Positions 7,831 to 18,490 are shown, counted from the stretch's first letter. The stretch is 64,000 nt of DNA from CAWBVG01 sp963792175 (GCA_963792175.1 CAWBVG010000049.1:153351-217350); one strand, 5' to 3'. Numbers and translations are program-made. The notes: generated by a model from the sequence alone, not told the origin.

Positions 7831-10800
7831 TTACCAGTTCACCACCGCGCCGATGCGGAGCAGCCGGCCCTGGATGATGCTGCCAGGCAGCAGGTAGCGA
7901 GCCGCTCGAACCGTTCACCGCGGTCGGCGTCGCACCGGTTGCCGTCGAGCGTGTAGGTCGTCGAACGCGCGGTGAAGTAGTCGTCCGAGTTCAGCGCGTT
8001 GAAGATGTCGAGCTTCGGATCGATCTTGAAGCGCCCGATGATGATGCGCTTACCGATCGACAGGTCGAGTTGGTTGAGCGCGGGCGTCAGTTGCGTTCCC
8101 GGAGGCGCCAACGGGGCCGTCAGCGTCGAGAGTGCGCCGGGCGCGATCAGCGCGCCGACGACGCATCCCTGCGAAGCCGAGTTCCCCGGGCATGCCGTGT
8201 ACCGCGTCGTGCTCGTGACGGTCAAGGCGCCGGCGAGACCGCTGATGCTCGTGAAGTTCGGCGCGCCGGCGCCGCCAGCGGTCAACGCGTTCGTCCCGAG
8301 GATGTACCCGGTAGACCCTGGTACGAGCCGCTGACGATGAGTCCAGCCCAGGGCAGCGGGATACGTTCCGACCGCTTTGATCCCCGTGCGCCATGGGATG
8401 CCGCTATTCGATCTGATCGCAGTAGTTGACCCCGCCGATGGTCAGCAGGAAGTTCGGGTTCGAAGCCGCCGCGGAGCAGGTGTTGGCGATGGTCCGATCC
8501 GTCGCCGAACCCGCCCGACAGCCGTCGCACCCCGCGGCAACCGCGCATTGATGCCGAACTCGAACGAGTTGTAGGTCTGCCGCAGACCCGTGTCGTTGGT
8601 GTCGAGGTTCTTCGCCGCCAAGCCGCCGACCGCGGCGCTGGAGACGTCATACACCGTGATGGGCGTGCCATCGACCGGGCTGAACACCGTGAACGGACGG
8701 TAGCTGGGGTTCGTCACCGTGCCGTCAGCGTTCAGCGTGCCCGGCCGATTGATGTTGTTCCGCTCCATGAAGTTCTTGCTCACGTTGTGGAACCATTCGA
8801 ACGAGGCGGAGACGCCGCGCATGATTTCGTGCGTTGGATGCCAGCGTTGAACTGAAGGACGTACGGCCGCGTGAGCCCCGGATCCGGGCTGGCCAGCGAG
8901 ACGGTGCCGAAATTCGACGGCAGCGACGCGAAATTGATCTCGCAGCCGGCGGTGCCGAAGTACGCACCCGGCGCCCCTTGCGCGATATCGTCTTTGTTCT
9001 TGTCTGTCCATGGCAGGCTCTGCAGGATGATGCCGCCATTGGCCGGATCGTAGAGCGACGGCGAGCGTCGTCGTCGCGGCCGCTTCGTATCGGTTGAATC
9101 CGAAGCTGAGCAGCCGTCTTGCCATCGCCGATCACGTCGTAGACAAACCCGAGGCGAGGCGAGAAGTCTTTCCAGGTCGGCATTTGAATCGTCGAGAACG
9201 CCGGAATGATCGACGAATCTCCCCTCTGCGCCGGCTGGCCGTCTACTTGTTCGCTGACGTATTCCCAGCGAAGGCCGTAAGTGGCCGTGAGGCGATTCAG
9301 GTGCCAGACGTCCTGCGCGTAGATGCCAAGGTTGGCGTTGAGCGACTCTTCCCAGCGCGCCGGCGGGCATAGACGGTGACGGTCTGGGAGGTCTCGACGC
9401 CGGCGACCTGCGTGTAATTCTGGTAGAGGCTGGCATTCGCAAAACCGGTCTGGTTGTAGTGGCCCCAGGAATCCTGGAACCGACCTTGATGCTGTGGGAA
9501 CCCGTGACGTACGTCGCCGACGCCTGCAGGTTGTACCGATCCGGGTAGCTGCCGTACTCGAAGCCCGAGGCGCCCCATGTGGTGCCGGCGCCGCTATCGA
9601 CGTGACGTGCGCCCAGGATCGAGCCCTGCCGGCTGCTCGATGCCCGGCTGGTACAGATTGTTGTAGCGCTCGAGGTTGCTCGAGAAGCCGCCCTCGATGA
9701 GCAGTTTGTTGCTGACTGTCGACGTCCACTTGACGCTGTTGGTCGTGTACAGCGGAGAATTCCAGACGACCGACGAGGTCGTCTGATCGTCGCCCGGGGC
9801 TCATCGCGGCGCCGCGCGACTTGTGGATCCGGTCGTAGTAGCCGGACAGCTTGTTACGCGGGCTGACCTGCCAGGTGAGACGACCGAGGCCGCTGTACTG
9901 ATGCTGCGGATCGACGCCCTGCGTGCAGAGAGTGCCGCCTTTGCCGGCAAGCGCCGCCTGACACGCGGCGATACTCGCCGCCGAGCCGTCGGAGACGAGT
10001 GTGTTCGAGATCGGCTTGTTCACCGTGAATAGCCGGAGGGATCCGAAGAACCACACCTTGTCCAGCTTGAGCGGCCCGCCCTGATGTGATGTCCGTGTCG
10101 CTGTAGGTGCCGATCTTGTCCACGGTCTTGATGCCGCTGCGCGGCCAGCGACGGCGTCAGATTGTTGGTCTGCAGCTTGCTGCTCTCGTAACCCTGGAAG
10201 AGCGACCCCGCGAACCGGTTGCCGCCCTCCTTCGGGAATCAGGTTGATCTTCACGCCACCGGTTGGCGAGTCAACCGTTCCTCCGCCAGTCTGGTAGACC
10301 ATTTCCTGGTTCGCGCCTTCGTTCAAGTAGCTTTGAATGGCGCCATCGCCCTGCAGGCCGTTGACAATCATGCCGTCGATCATCACGGAGGTCTGCGCGG
10401 CGCCGAGGCCGTGCACCGTGAAGTAGGTCTGCTGCATGGCCTGCGACCCGCCGACGTCCGGGGCGGTCAGCGCGACACCGACGACGAGCTGGCCAACCGA
10501 CTGAATCGTGTGGGAACGTCGGCACTGCGTCGAGAACGTCCCGTGACATCACCTGCGCCTTCGAGTTGCTCTGGACGTCGACCACGGGCGATTCGCCCGA
10601 GACGGTGACGGTCTCTTCGAGCGAGCCCACTCTTCAAGTCCGCGTTGATGGTCGACGTGAAGTTGGAGGGCAGCTCGATCGCGTCCTTCTTGACGGCCGA
10701 GAAACCCGGCAGATTGAAGGTCAACGTGTAAGTGCCTGGACGAAGGTTTTCAATCTTGTAGGCGCCGTTCGTGTCGGTGGTCGCCGACCGCACTTTTTCG

Positions 10801-10958
10801 ATCAGCGCCGGACTGGCCGCCTCGACCGTGACGCCAGGCAGCACCGCGCCCGTCGCGTCCTTCACGACGCCCGCAAACGCGCTCTGGGCGCGCGCCGTAG
10901 CCGGCAGTGCCAGCAGACACGCGAGGGCACCCGCCGACAGCAACAGTCTTCTCGTCAT
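7831..10958 (-). CDS. TonB-dependent receptor with N-terminal carboxypeptidase-regulatory-like domain (Oar-like)
   Basis: Starts MTRRLLLSAGALACLLALPATARAQ after AGGAGGACGGC. Residues about 26-108 form the carboxypeptidase-regulatory-like beta domain (VVKDATGAVLPGVTVEAASP, TDTNGAYKIENLRPGTYTLTF). A plug follows (ETVTVSGESPVVDVQS, VHGLGAAQTSVMIDG, SPTGGVKINLIP), then a long outer-membrane barrel read in several frames (WHLNRLTATYGLRWEYVSEQ, FSPRLGFVYDVIGDG), ending KIDPKLDIFNALNSDDYF...IGAVVNW and TAA at 7831. At least eight frameshifts. Length of about 1,030 residues is usual for this acidobacterial family. Function is uptake of large substrates across the outer membrane; the ligand is unknown. 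Confidence 0.85.
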
Positions 10959-11023
10959 GCCGTCCTCCTGAAGTCGCCGAGAACCGGGACCGGTAGGTAC
11001 TGGTCAGACCTTTTGCGCCGCCG

Positions 11024-11052
11024 AGGCTACGCGGACTCATAACGGGAGTCAA
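11024..11052 (-). promoter_or_regulatory. Sigma-70-type promoter of the TonB receptor gene
   Basis: On the minus strand TTGACT (11052-11047) and TAGCCT (11029-11024) are separated by exactly 17 bp. An A-tract (about 11074-11081) lies upstream like an UP element. The spacer contains GACTC-N7-GAGTC, which could be an operator. The leader is about 60 nt with a good Shine-Dalgarno site. Confidence 0.5.
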
Positions 11053-11107
11053 TCTGGATATGCCTTCGGTTGTCTTTTTTTTATAAGTCGGAAATCGAAA
11101 AGTTGGA

Positions 11108-13126
11108 TCACATTCGGAAGGGCTTTCCTGATTGGTAGAGCTGGAGGCGAAGTCGAAACTGCGCCGCCGCGTCCTGCTGGCCGGCTGAAACTGCGAGGTC
11201 GATTCCCGAGCGCGCCGCCTTGACGGCCTCCTCGAAACGGCCGGCCGACGCATAGGCAGCGGCGAGCGCGTCGAATGCGGCGACACTCGGGGCGCGCGGC
11301 GGCGGCGCGCTCGGCCAGCGCAACCGCCTCGGATGGCGTCGCGCAACGCGGGATCCGAGGCGGTCGCCCGGATCCAGGCCAGGCCCGACAGCGCCTGCGC
11401 GTTGGCGCCGTCGATGGCCAGCGCGGCGCGAAACCGCGTGACGGCATCGGCCGGACGACCCCGGCTCGACAACAGCAGCCCGAGGTTCGTCAGCGCGTCG
11501 ACGCTGTCTGGCCGGAGCGCAATGGCGCGCTCGAAATGCGAGAGCGCCTCGTCTCCATCGCCGCGCAACTGGAGCAGCGCGCCCAGATTGTTGTGCGCCT
11601 GCGCGTAGTCGGGGTCGATTCGGAGCGCCTCTCGAAGCTCCGCGATCGCTTCGTCCCGGCGCCCGCGCGCCGACAAGGCGTAGCCGAGGTTGTAATGCGT
11701 TGACGCCGACGCCGGATTGAGCGAGAGCGATCGCCGGTACCGATCGATCGCCTCGTCGAGGCGCCCGCCCTGGAGCAACAGATCGCCGACCGCATCGAGG
11801 CGCAGGGGATTATCGGGATCGCCCTCGAGCAGCTTCGTGTACGCGGCGAGATCGTCCGCGATCCCCTTCCGTCGAATCTCGCGCTCGAGCCGCGCGAAAT
11901 CGGCGTTGGCGCGCGGCACGACCTGTAGCCACAGGTCCCCCATCTCGTCCGACGTGTTCTGGCCCCAGACGACCCGCGCCGGCGGCCGGCGCGGATTGCG
12001 CACGTTCGTCGCCGAGTTGTCGTACGTGTACCGCATCGAGATCGTCGTCCCCCCGGGCAGCGCGACCGGCGCGGCGTAGCGATAGACGTCCTGCCAGCGG
12101 AAATCCCAATCGGCGATCGCGATCAGCGGTCGCACGGTGCCGTCCGGCAGCGTGGCGTTCGCCTCCATGCGCCGCGCGAGGTTGTGCGCATGCGGCTGAA
12201 TGGCCAGAAGCTCGACGTCGACTGGCAGGACATAGCGGTCGGCGACCAGATAGTCGCGGTCGCCGGCAGGGATGTCGATGGTCTCGCTGCCGAGCCGGAG
12301 TCCCAGCGGGGCGCGCGTCGGCGCGGCGTCGGTGAAGTAGAAGCCGACCGACACCTGGAGCGTCTCGCGCTTGCCTGTCGGCTGCAGGTGCAACTGGACG
12401 ACGAGATCGCTCCCCGGTTCCAGCCGCCAGGACATGCCATCGGGCGACGGGTGCGGCGCCTGGCCGGGTGTCCAGCCGAGCATCTGGCCTTCGGGATAGC
12501 GAGCGTCCCGCACCATGCCGCCGACATAGCCCGGTTCGGGATCGCGGGCGTCGAGCTGACGCGACGAGCGTGTGCGGTCGACGCCAAGATTGGCGTGATG
12601 CACCACGCGAGCGTTGCCGGGCCGGAACTCGATCGCGCGCACGAACCGGGGACGTCCGATATCGATTGGCAGCACGAAGGTCCTGAACACATCGCCGCCG
12701 TCGGCCGGCACGGCGTACGGCTCCGGCATCTTCACGACGATGTCCGGTTCGCCGAGCTGCCAGCCATCGTTCCACAGCGGCGGCATCTGCGACGGATGCG
12801 CACGATCGCCTTCCGGCGCGCCTTCGGCGATCCACTCCTGCAGCATTCCCAGCTCTGCGTCGGTCAGACGCCTGACGTCCGTGAAGTCACCTTTCCCGGG
12901 TTCAGGTTTCCAGGGCGGCATGATCCGGCGGGCGGTGACCGTCGCAATCTGCGCGGCGCGACTCCGCACGTCGTCGTAGGTCATCAGGCTGAAAGGTCCA
13001 ACCTGGCCGGATCGATGACACGGCGAGCAGCGATGCCAGACGATCGGCGCGATGTCCTTGTAGAAGGTGAGCGGCTGCGCCGACGCGACAGCTGGGAATC
13101 AGGCAGAAAAGCAACACGCAGAGCAC
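11108..13126 (-). CDS. Secreted cytochrome c + copper type II monooxygenase-like + TPR protein (second copy)
   Basis: Same architecture as the gene at 5500-7200: haem motif HRCSPCHRSGQ and RIMPPWKPEPG in the cytochrome part; PHM-like domain with VVHHANL, VVQLHLQPTG, LAIQPHAHN and SMRYTYDNS; then about five TPRs (HYNLGYALSARG, HNNLGALLQLRG, LTNLGLLLSSRG). Frameshifts near 13090 and 11310. The apparent start is a GTG inside a word repeat, so the signal peptide core (VLCVLLFCLIP) is encoded by repeat sequence. It ends 84 bp before the promoter of the TonB receptor gene. Copper oxygenase activity is inferred from motif spacing only. Confidence 0.8.
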
Positions 13127-13179
13127 GCAGAGATCGCAGCGCTAATTCTTTTCTGCGTGCTCCGCGCACTCCTGCGGTT
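13104..13179. repeat. Word-repeat hairpin (ACGCAGAG / CTCTGCGT)
   Basis: GAGCACGCAGA in the left arm pairs perfectly (11 bp) with TCTGCGTGCTC in the right arm, and further CGCAGAG-type words flank both. It lies between two divergent genes, and the left arm encodes the signal-peptide core of the minus-strand gene. Confidence 0.7.
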
Positions 13180-13215
13180 CGACTCCGGGACGCATGCTGC
13201 GCTAGCATACGCCCC

Positions 13216-15415
13216 TTGCCGAAGATCGGAGTGCGACACGTCGACGTCACGCAGAGCCGCTCTGGGCTTGTCGAAAGACGATGGGCGTTCGTCGCGATTT
13301 TCGCGATCGCGCTTCTCGTGCGTCTGCTGCACATCTGGCAGATTCGCGCCGCGCCGTTTTTTACGGTGCTGATGGGCGATTCGCATGGCTACGACGAGTG
13401 GGCGCAGCGGATTGCCGCCGGCGACTGGCTGGGACACGAGGTCTTCTATCAGGCGCCGCTCTATCCGTACCTGCTCGGTGTCACGTATGCGATCGCCGGC
13501 CGCAGCCTGCTCGTCGTCAGAATCGTTCAGGCGCTGATCGGATCGGCCTCATGCGTGCTGCTCGCGCTCGCCGGTGTGCGGCTGTTCTCGCCGCGAGTCG
13601 GCCTCACAGCCGGCGTGATGCTGGCGCTGTACGCCCCGGCCATTTTCTTCGACGGCCTCCTGCAGAAGTCAACACTCGACGTGTTCTTCATCTGTCTCGC
13701 GCTGTGGATGACGTCACGGACGATGACCGCAGAGCCCGCAAAGAGCGCAAAGACGTCTTCAGAAGAACCATCCTCTGCGGGCTATCGCGATCTTCGCGAT
13801 TCTTCGTTTCTCTGGCTCGGGCTCGCGATGGGCGGTCTCGCCCTCACGCGCGAGAACGCCATCGTCCTGATCGTGGTCGTCGCTGCTGGGCCGCACTCGC
13901 GTCGTCGTGGAACGCCGCGGCCGTGTTCCTGGCCGGCGTCGCGGTGGTGCTGGCTCCGGTCGCCGCCCGCAACGCTTACGTCGGCGGCGGCTTCTACGTC
14001 ACGACGTCCCAGGCCGGTCCGAACTTCTACATCGGCAACAACCCCCGCGCCGACGGCACGTATCAGTCGTTGCGGTACGGCCGCGGCGCACCGGAGTACC
14101 AGCGGCAGGATGCGACCGAGCTCGCCGAGCATGCGATCGGACGCACGCTGACTCCGGCCGAAGTCTCGAGCTACTGGTCCGGCCGCGCCTTCGACTTCAT
14201 TGCGTCGCAGCCAATCGCCTGGCTCGAGTTGACGATGCGCAAGGTTGCGTTGCTGGTGAACGCCGCCGAGGTCGTCGACACCGAGAGTCAGGAGTCGCAT
14301 GCCGAGTGGTCGCTGCCGCTCCGGCTGCTCGGTGTGATCGGGCACTTCGGTCTGCTCGTACCGCTCGCCTGCTTTGGCATCGTCGCGACGTGGTCGTCGC
14401 GATCGCGATTGTGGCTGCTCTACGCGATGACCGTGGCATACGCGGTTAGCGTCGTCGCCTTCTACGTGTTCGCGCGCTATCGCTTTCCGCTGGTCCCCTT
14501 CCTGATGTTGTTCGCCGCCGCCGGACTGGTGGCGCTTCCGGACGTCGTTCGGACACGCGCGGTTCCGGGCGGCATGAAGGCGGTCGCGGCGATCGCCGTG
14601 ACGGCAGTCATCGCGAACTGGCCGCTGCTGAACGAGGCGTGGATGAAGGCGGTGACCGAAGTGAACCTCGGCGCCGCCCTGCAGTCGGAAGGGCGTCTCG
14701 ACGAAGCGGCCGGGCACTATCGACGGGCGATCGCATTGCGCCCGGACTACGCGGCGGCCTACAGCAACCTCGGCACGGCATTGCGCGGCCAAGGCCGGCT
14801 CGACGAAGCGGTGACGACCTACGAGCGCGCCATCGCCTTGCAGCCGGATTTTCCAGATGCGCACTACAACCTGGCGAACACGCTGGTCGATCAGGGAAAG
14901 GCGGCAGCAGCGATCGAACATTTTCACGTCGCGCTGCAGGTCGTACCCGGTTCAGCGGAAGTGCACAACAACCTTGGCATCGCGCTCGCGGCGAACGGAA
15001 AGGCCGACGAGGCGATGGCCGAATTCCGCGCCGCGCTCGCCGCAGATCCTGGCTCCGCCAAGGCGCACCGCAACCTTGGCGACCTGCTTGCCGGCACCGA
15101 ACGGCGGGCCGATGCCATCGATCACCTTCGACGCGCGGCCGAGCTCGCGCCGGGCGACGCCGCTATCCACTACGATTTCGGCAGCGTGCTTCTGGAGGCC
15201 GGACAGCTGGACGAAGCCATCAAAGAGTTCCGCGCGGCGCTCGCCATCACGCCGACATCAGCCGAGGCCCTGAACAACCTGGGCATCGCGCTCGCGTCGC
15301 AGGGAAGATCGACGACGCCATCGCGGACTTTCAGCTCGCGCTCAAGCTGCGTCCAGGATTTCCGGACGCGCAGAGGAATCTGGCGATGGCTTTGAGCGCG
15401 CGCGGGAAACGATAG
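13216..15415 (+). CDS. Membrane glycosyltransferase (GT39/ArnT-like) fused to a TPR domain
   Basis: N-terminal half: many membrane helices and the PMT/ArnT-type luminal loop MGDSHGYDEWAQRIAAGDW...FYQAPLYPYLLG, with the early acidic residue that such polyprenyl-phosphate-sugar transferases use. After about residue 450 come at least seven TPRs (TEVNLGAALQSEGR, YSNLGTALRGQGR, HNNLGIALAANGK). Frameshifts near 13895 and 15305 (GGGAAGATC for GGGAAAGATC). Start uncertain: TTG 13216 follows a TAGCAT box by 7 nt; GTG 13231 is also possible. An 80-bp word repeat (13727-13806) is read through in frame. Likely glycosylates an envelope acceptor; the acceptor is unknown. Confidence 0.75.
13727..13806. repeat. 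Word-repeat hairpin inside the glycosyltransferase gene
   Basis: CCGCAGAG is followed by GCAAAGAGCGCAAAGA, then CTCTGCGG and CGCGATCTTCGCGATTCTTCG. These are the same words as in intergenic copies at 13104, 54583, 55188 and 60471. Here they sit in frame between two membrane helices and encode a hydrophilic loop (TAEPAKSAKTSSEEPSSAG). Confidence 0.65.
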
Positions 15416-15421
15416 CGCCAC

Positions 15422-15568
15422 CCAGGTGCTAGGTGCTAAGTGCTAGGGTGCTAGGTGCTTTGGGTGCTAGGTGCTTTGGTGCCAAGTGCGGCACGGCACC
15501 CTAGCACCGTGCACCCGGCACCTAGCACCGCGCACCTAGCACCGTAGCACCTAGCACCCTGCACCGCG
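15422..15568. repeat. Word-repeat hairpin (GTGCTAG / CTAGCAC)
   Basis: The left half consists of GGTGCTAGGTGCTAAGTGCT-type words, the right half of GCACCTAGCACC-type words, so a long imperfect stem can form. It fills the gap between the convergent glycosyltransferase and gluconokinase genes and may terminate both. No U-run follows. Confidence 0.75.
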
Positions 15569-15571
15569 GCA

Positions 15572-16129
15572 TCACGATCGCGTCTGCACCGCAGCGTCGG
15601 CGATTTGGGCGACGAGCTCTCTGACCGATCGAGACGCATCGACGGTGATCGCATCGGCCGGTTCCTCGAGGATCTCGAACTGATTCGTCAGGAGGCCCGG
15701 GTTGAAGAAGTGTGTCCGGGCGGCAATGCGGCGGCGCGCGACCCGCGGGGTGATGCGCAGATACACGAGGCGAACGCGTCGAAGCCTGCCGATCAGCGTG
15801 CGTCGATACCGTTCCGTGAGCGCGGAACACGCGAGGACCACAGGCCGCTTCGCCGCCACCGCTTCTGCCAGGATGGCATGCAGGCGTTCGAGCCACGGCA
15901 GACGATCGCGGTCCGTGAGCGGCTGGCCGGCGCGCATCTTCGCGCGGCTGCGGGCTGAATGGAAATCGTCCGCATCCAGAAAACGCCAACCGAGCTCGGA
16001 GGCCAGCGCGCGGCCGACCGTCGTCTTGCCGGACGCGGCGACACCCATGATGACAATCGCGAGAGTGCGACGATGACGGGACGTAGTTGCCCCGGATTGA
16101 GGTGAGCCGCACCTTCGCGGCGAGCTCAT
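15572..16129 (-). CDS. gntK: Gluconokinase (GntK family)
   Basis: 185 residues. P-loop MGVAASGKTTVG near residue 28, then the GntK signature FLDADDFHS, RAKMRAGQPLTDRDRLPWLERLH and VVLACSALTERYRRTL, and VYLRITPRVARRRIAART with FFNPGLLTNQFEILEEP at the C-terminus. It phosphorylates D-gluconate to 6-phosphogluconate, feeding the pentose phosphate or Entner-Doudoroff route. ATG overlaps the preceding stop (ATGA), coupling it to a secreted protein gene; a start nearer the P-loop is possible. Frame intact. Being third in an operon with a cytochrome/PHM-like gene is unusual and hints at periplasmic sugar oxidation upstream (inference). Confidence 0.85.
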   Translation of the reverse strand: MSSPRRCGSPQSGATTSRHRRTLAIVIMGVAASGKTTVGRALASELGWRFLDADDFHSARSRAKMRAGQPLTDRDRLPWLERLHAILAEAVAAKRPVVLACSALTERYRRTLIGRLRRVRLVYLRITPRVARRRIAARTHFFNPGLLTNQFEILEEPADAITVDASRSVRELVAQIADAAVQTRS

Positions 16130-17010
16130 TTCGTGACGACGATGGTCACATCCTGCGAGGAGAACAATCCGCCGTCGTGGGCGAGCGCGCGGATGACATA
16201 CGTGCCAGGCTCGCGGAACGTCGCGCGCGCCTGCCACCGGTTACCTTCCGGAATCGGCGGCACGATCCAGCCGGCCGACCAGGGCGAGCCGCCGCCATCG
16301 CGCGTGTCCTCCCACACTTTGGTTTGCGGTGGATCGAACGTCACGGCTTTGCCGGTGCCGCGATAGACGAAGAACGACAAGCGCAGACCATTCGCCGTCT
16401 GCGGGAGGATGTAGTTGCCCCCCAGCGCCGCCGGCATGTTGCGCTTGTTCGGCTTCCCATCGTCCGCCGCGACTGCGGCGAGCTGGACCGCTTCGCCGAC
16501 CTTGGCCGTCCGGTTCTTCGGACCTTCGACCTCGAGCACCGGCGCCTTGTTGCCGACCATATCCGGCGAGGTGCTGAGCGCGCCGCCGGCGCCGATGTTC
16601 GACATGATGACGGTGTCGTCGAGCACGTAATCGTTCTTGAGCGTGCCGTACGCCTTGTCCGTTCGACCCTTGCTGGTCAACGACCAGACGATCTCTTTCT
16701 TCCCGAAGTCGTGCGGCACGCGCACCTTGAAGACGAACCGGTTGCGTCGGGGAAAGAAATGCGTCGGCTGGCCGAGGTCCGGGCCGCCCGGATCCATCGT
16801 GTTGTCAGGACCGACCGGGATCGAGACCTCTTCGTCCCACTCGCGGTTCAGATAGCCGAACACCAGATCGAACGACCCGTCGGCATTCGGCAGCCAGCCT
16901 TCGTACGCCGGCGTGATGTTGTTCTCGGCCGGCTTGGGCACCTGGGCGCCCGCTGTTGCGAGGCTCGCGATCGCGAGGCATGCCGCAGCAAGCGCGACCG
17001 CGGATTTCAC
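16126..17010 (-). CDS. Secreted protein of unknown function, partner of cytochrome/PHM-like protein
   Basis: 294 residues from GTG 17010, which overlaps the upstream stop (GTGA). Leader VKSAVALAAACLAIASLATAGA. The mature part begins ITPAYEGWLPNADGSFDLVFGYLNREW and has no Cys; it looks all-beta, with VGEAVQLAAVAADDGKP and GTYVIRALAHDGGLFSSQDVTIVV at the end like an Ig/cadherin-type strand. I do not recognise an enzyme motif. Frame intact. Translational coupling on both sides to the cytochrome/PHM-like gene and gluconokinase suggests a structural or binding role in the same periplasmic system. Confidence 0.65.
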   Translation of the reverse strand: MKSAVALAAACLAIASLATAGAQVPKPAENNITPAYEGWLPNADGSFDLVFGYLNREWDEEVSIPVGPDNTMDPGGPDLGQPTHFFPRRNRFVFKVRVPHDFGKKEIVWSLTSKGRTDKAYGTLKNDYVLDDTVIMSNIGAGGALSTSPDMVGNKAPVLEVEGPKNRTAKVGEAVQLAAVAADDGKPNKRNMPAALGGNYILPQTANGLRLSFFVYRGTGKAVTFDPPQTKVWEDTRDGGGSPWSAGWIVPPIPEGNRWQARATFREPGTYVIRALAHDGGLFSSQDVTIVVTK

Positions 17011-18444
17011 TGCGGCCTCGGAGGCTGCGTCGGACGCGCGCCGGGAATCTTCTCGACGGCGCACAACGGGCAACCTGGCGCGTCCTCGCCGGGCTTCAGC
17101 TTCAGCCGCTCGCGCCGGGCCGCGACTTCCTCCTGGAATTTCTCGTCGGTCAGCGTGACGCCCTGCATGAGCAGGATGTTCATGTTGTCGATCGACCGGT
17201 GCCCGAGGCCCGACCAGTTCCTCGGATCCGCGACGTTCCGGTTCGCCGGCGTGTTGTCGTAGTAGCCGGTCACACGGAGGATCGTGCCGCGCGGCAGCAG
17301 CGGCGCGAAGTCGTCCTCGTACTGGTAGGCGCGCACCCAACTATGGTCGTAGCCCGAGCAGCTCAGCGTCTCGATTCGCGATCCCCAGATGGCGTCGAGG
17401 CACATGCGCACCGCGGCGGCGTGCATGTGCGGTTCGAATACCGTGATCTTCATGGGCTGCGAGAGCGTCTGGAACGATTCGATCTTCTTGCCGGCTTCCA
17501 TCGGCCGGATGTCGATGTCGCCGGTGCCGATCGGGATCGTCCGCTCGTTGAACTTCGGCTGGTAACCCTTCGGGTGGAACTTGAACGCGACCTCGAGATG
17601 ACCGGTCGTATCCTTCCCGTTGGCGTGCATGTGCACGTTGGGGAAGCCAACGCGTGAACCGGCCCGCAGCAGTTTTCCAGCCTCCGGACTGAAGACGTCC
17701 GCGTTGCGGCCGACTTCGTGGATCGGCCAGCCGCCGATGATCACGCCCGCGCCGCTCGCGCCCGGCGCTTCGACGGTCATGATGGCGTGATGGAAGATGA
17801 AGAGCCCGCCGACGGTTGTCAGCGAACCCGGTTTGTTCTGTGTGTCGTTGACTTCCCTGATTTCGACCGCCGACACGTACCGATCCTCTGTGAGCCCGGT
17901 CTCGCCAAACCCCGCGCTGCCCCACCAGTCCGGGTTGACGGCCTTCATGGTCACCGGCGGCGTCGGGACAACGAGATCCGGTGTGCCGATCGTCCACGCG
18001 TTGCCATCGGCGAACTTCAGCGGAGGCGGCATGTCGGCGGGATTGCCGCGCGGCGTGCCGTTGATCGACCCATGCCGCGATCTTGGCGATGTCGTCATCG
18101 CTGAGGGAGATGTCGTTCTTGTAGTGCTGAATGCCGATGTCCTTCTCGATGTACCACGGCGGCATCGTGCCTTGCCGGCTGCGGATGGCTGTTCGTCGTT
18201 TGATCGACGCGGCATACGGGCGCGCGTCTTCGTACGTGATCAGCGACATCGGCGCCAACGAGTTGGGCCGGTGGCAGCCCTGGCAGCTGCGTTGAAGGAT
18301 CGGCGCGATGTCCTTTGTAAACGTGACCGGCGCCTGCGCGGCGCCCGTCGCCTGCCCGCTCACGCGGGCCGGGGACGACAGCACGCCCGCCACGAAGAAC
18401 CCGGACAACGCGAGCAAGGCGGTACGGATGGTTTGGTGTTGCAC
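17007..18444 (-). CDS. Secreted cytochrome c + copper type II monooxygenase-like protein (no TPR)
   Basis: GTG start, leader MQHQTIRTALLALSGFFVAGVLSS. Haem motif QRSCQGCHRPN, MPPWYIEKDIG, then after a frameshift near 18068 a PHM-like part with FIFHHAIM, PNVHMHANGKDTTGH and FEPHMHAAAVRM as candidate copper ligands. The position matching SMxYxYDNS of the two TPR paralogues reads ILRVTGYYDNT, so that Met is missing. It ends with a CPLC pair and no TPR domain. First gene of a three-gene coupled operon (GTGA, then ATGA). A TAGAAT box lies 6 nt before the start, so the message is probably leaderless. Confidence 0.8.
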
Positions 18445-18450
18445 AGGCAG

Positions 18451-18456
18451 ATTCTA
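18451..18456 (-). promoter_or_regulatory. -10 box of the cytochrome/PHM-like operon
   Basis: TAGAAT on the minus strand ends 6 nt before GTG 18444, placing the transcription start at the start codon. It lies in a 46-bp gap between divergent genes. Confidence 0.5.
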
Positions 18457-18490
18457 CAGGACCAAAGCTGAATAGGTTATCGTCAAACTC

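Noticed and set aside
7831..10958. TonB receptor as a decayed pseudogene
   Set aside because: All segments from signal peptide to terminal strand are present in order, and shifts are single-base; sequencing error is simpler than decay.
11070..11085. T-run near 11074 as an intrinsic terminator
   Set aside because: It follows no stem in the direction of any gene; on the transcribed minus strand it is an A-tract upstream of the TonB receptor promoter and looks like an UP element.
12184..13200. Long plus-strand frame opposite the second cytochrome/PHM-like gene
   Set aside because: Low-complexity Arg/Leu/Val composition; only the part after 13216 carries real motifs, and that belongs to the glycosyltransferase gene.
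15422..15568. Regular short repeats that might be a CRISPR array
   Set aside because: The repeated word is only about 7 nt, there are no uniform unique spacers, and the second half is the reverse complement of the first. No cas gene is in the window. The same applies to 23291-23510 and 37800-38015.
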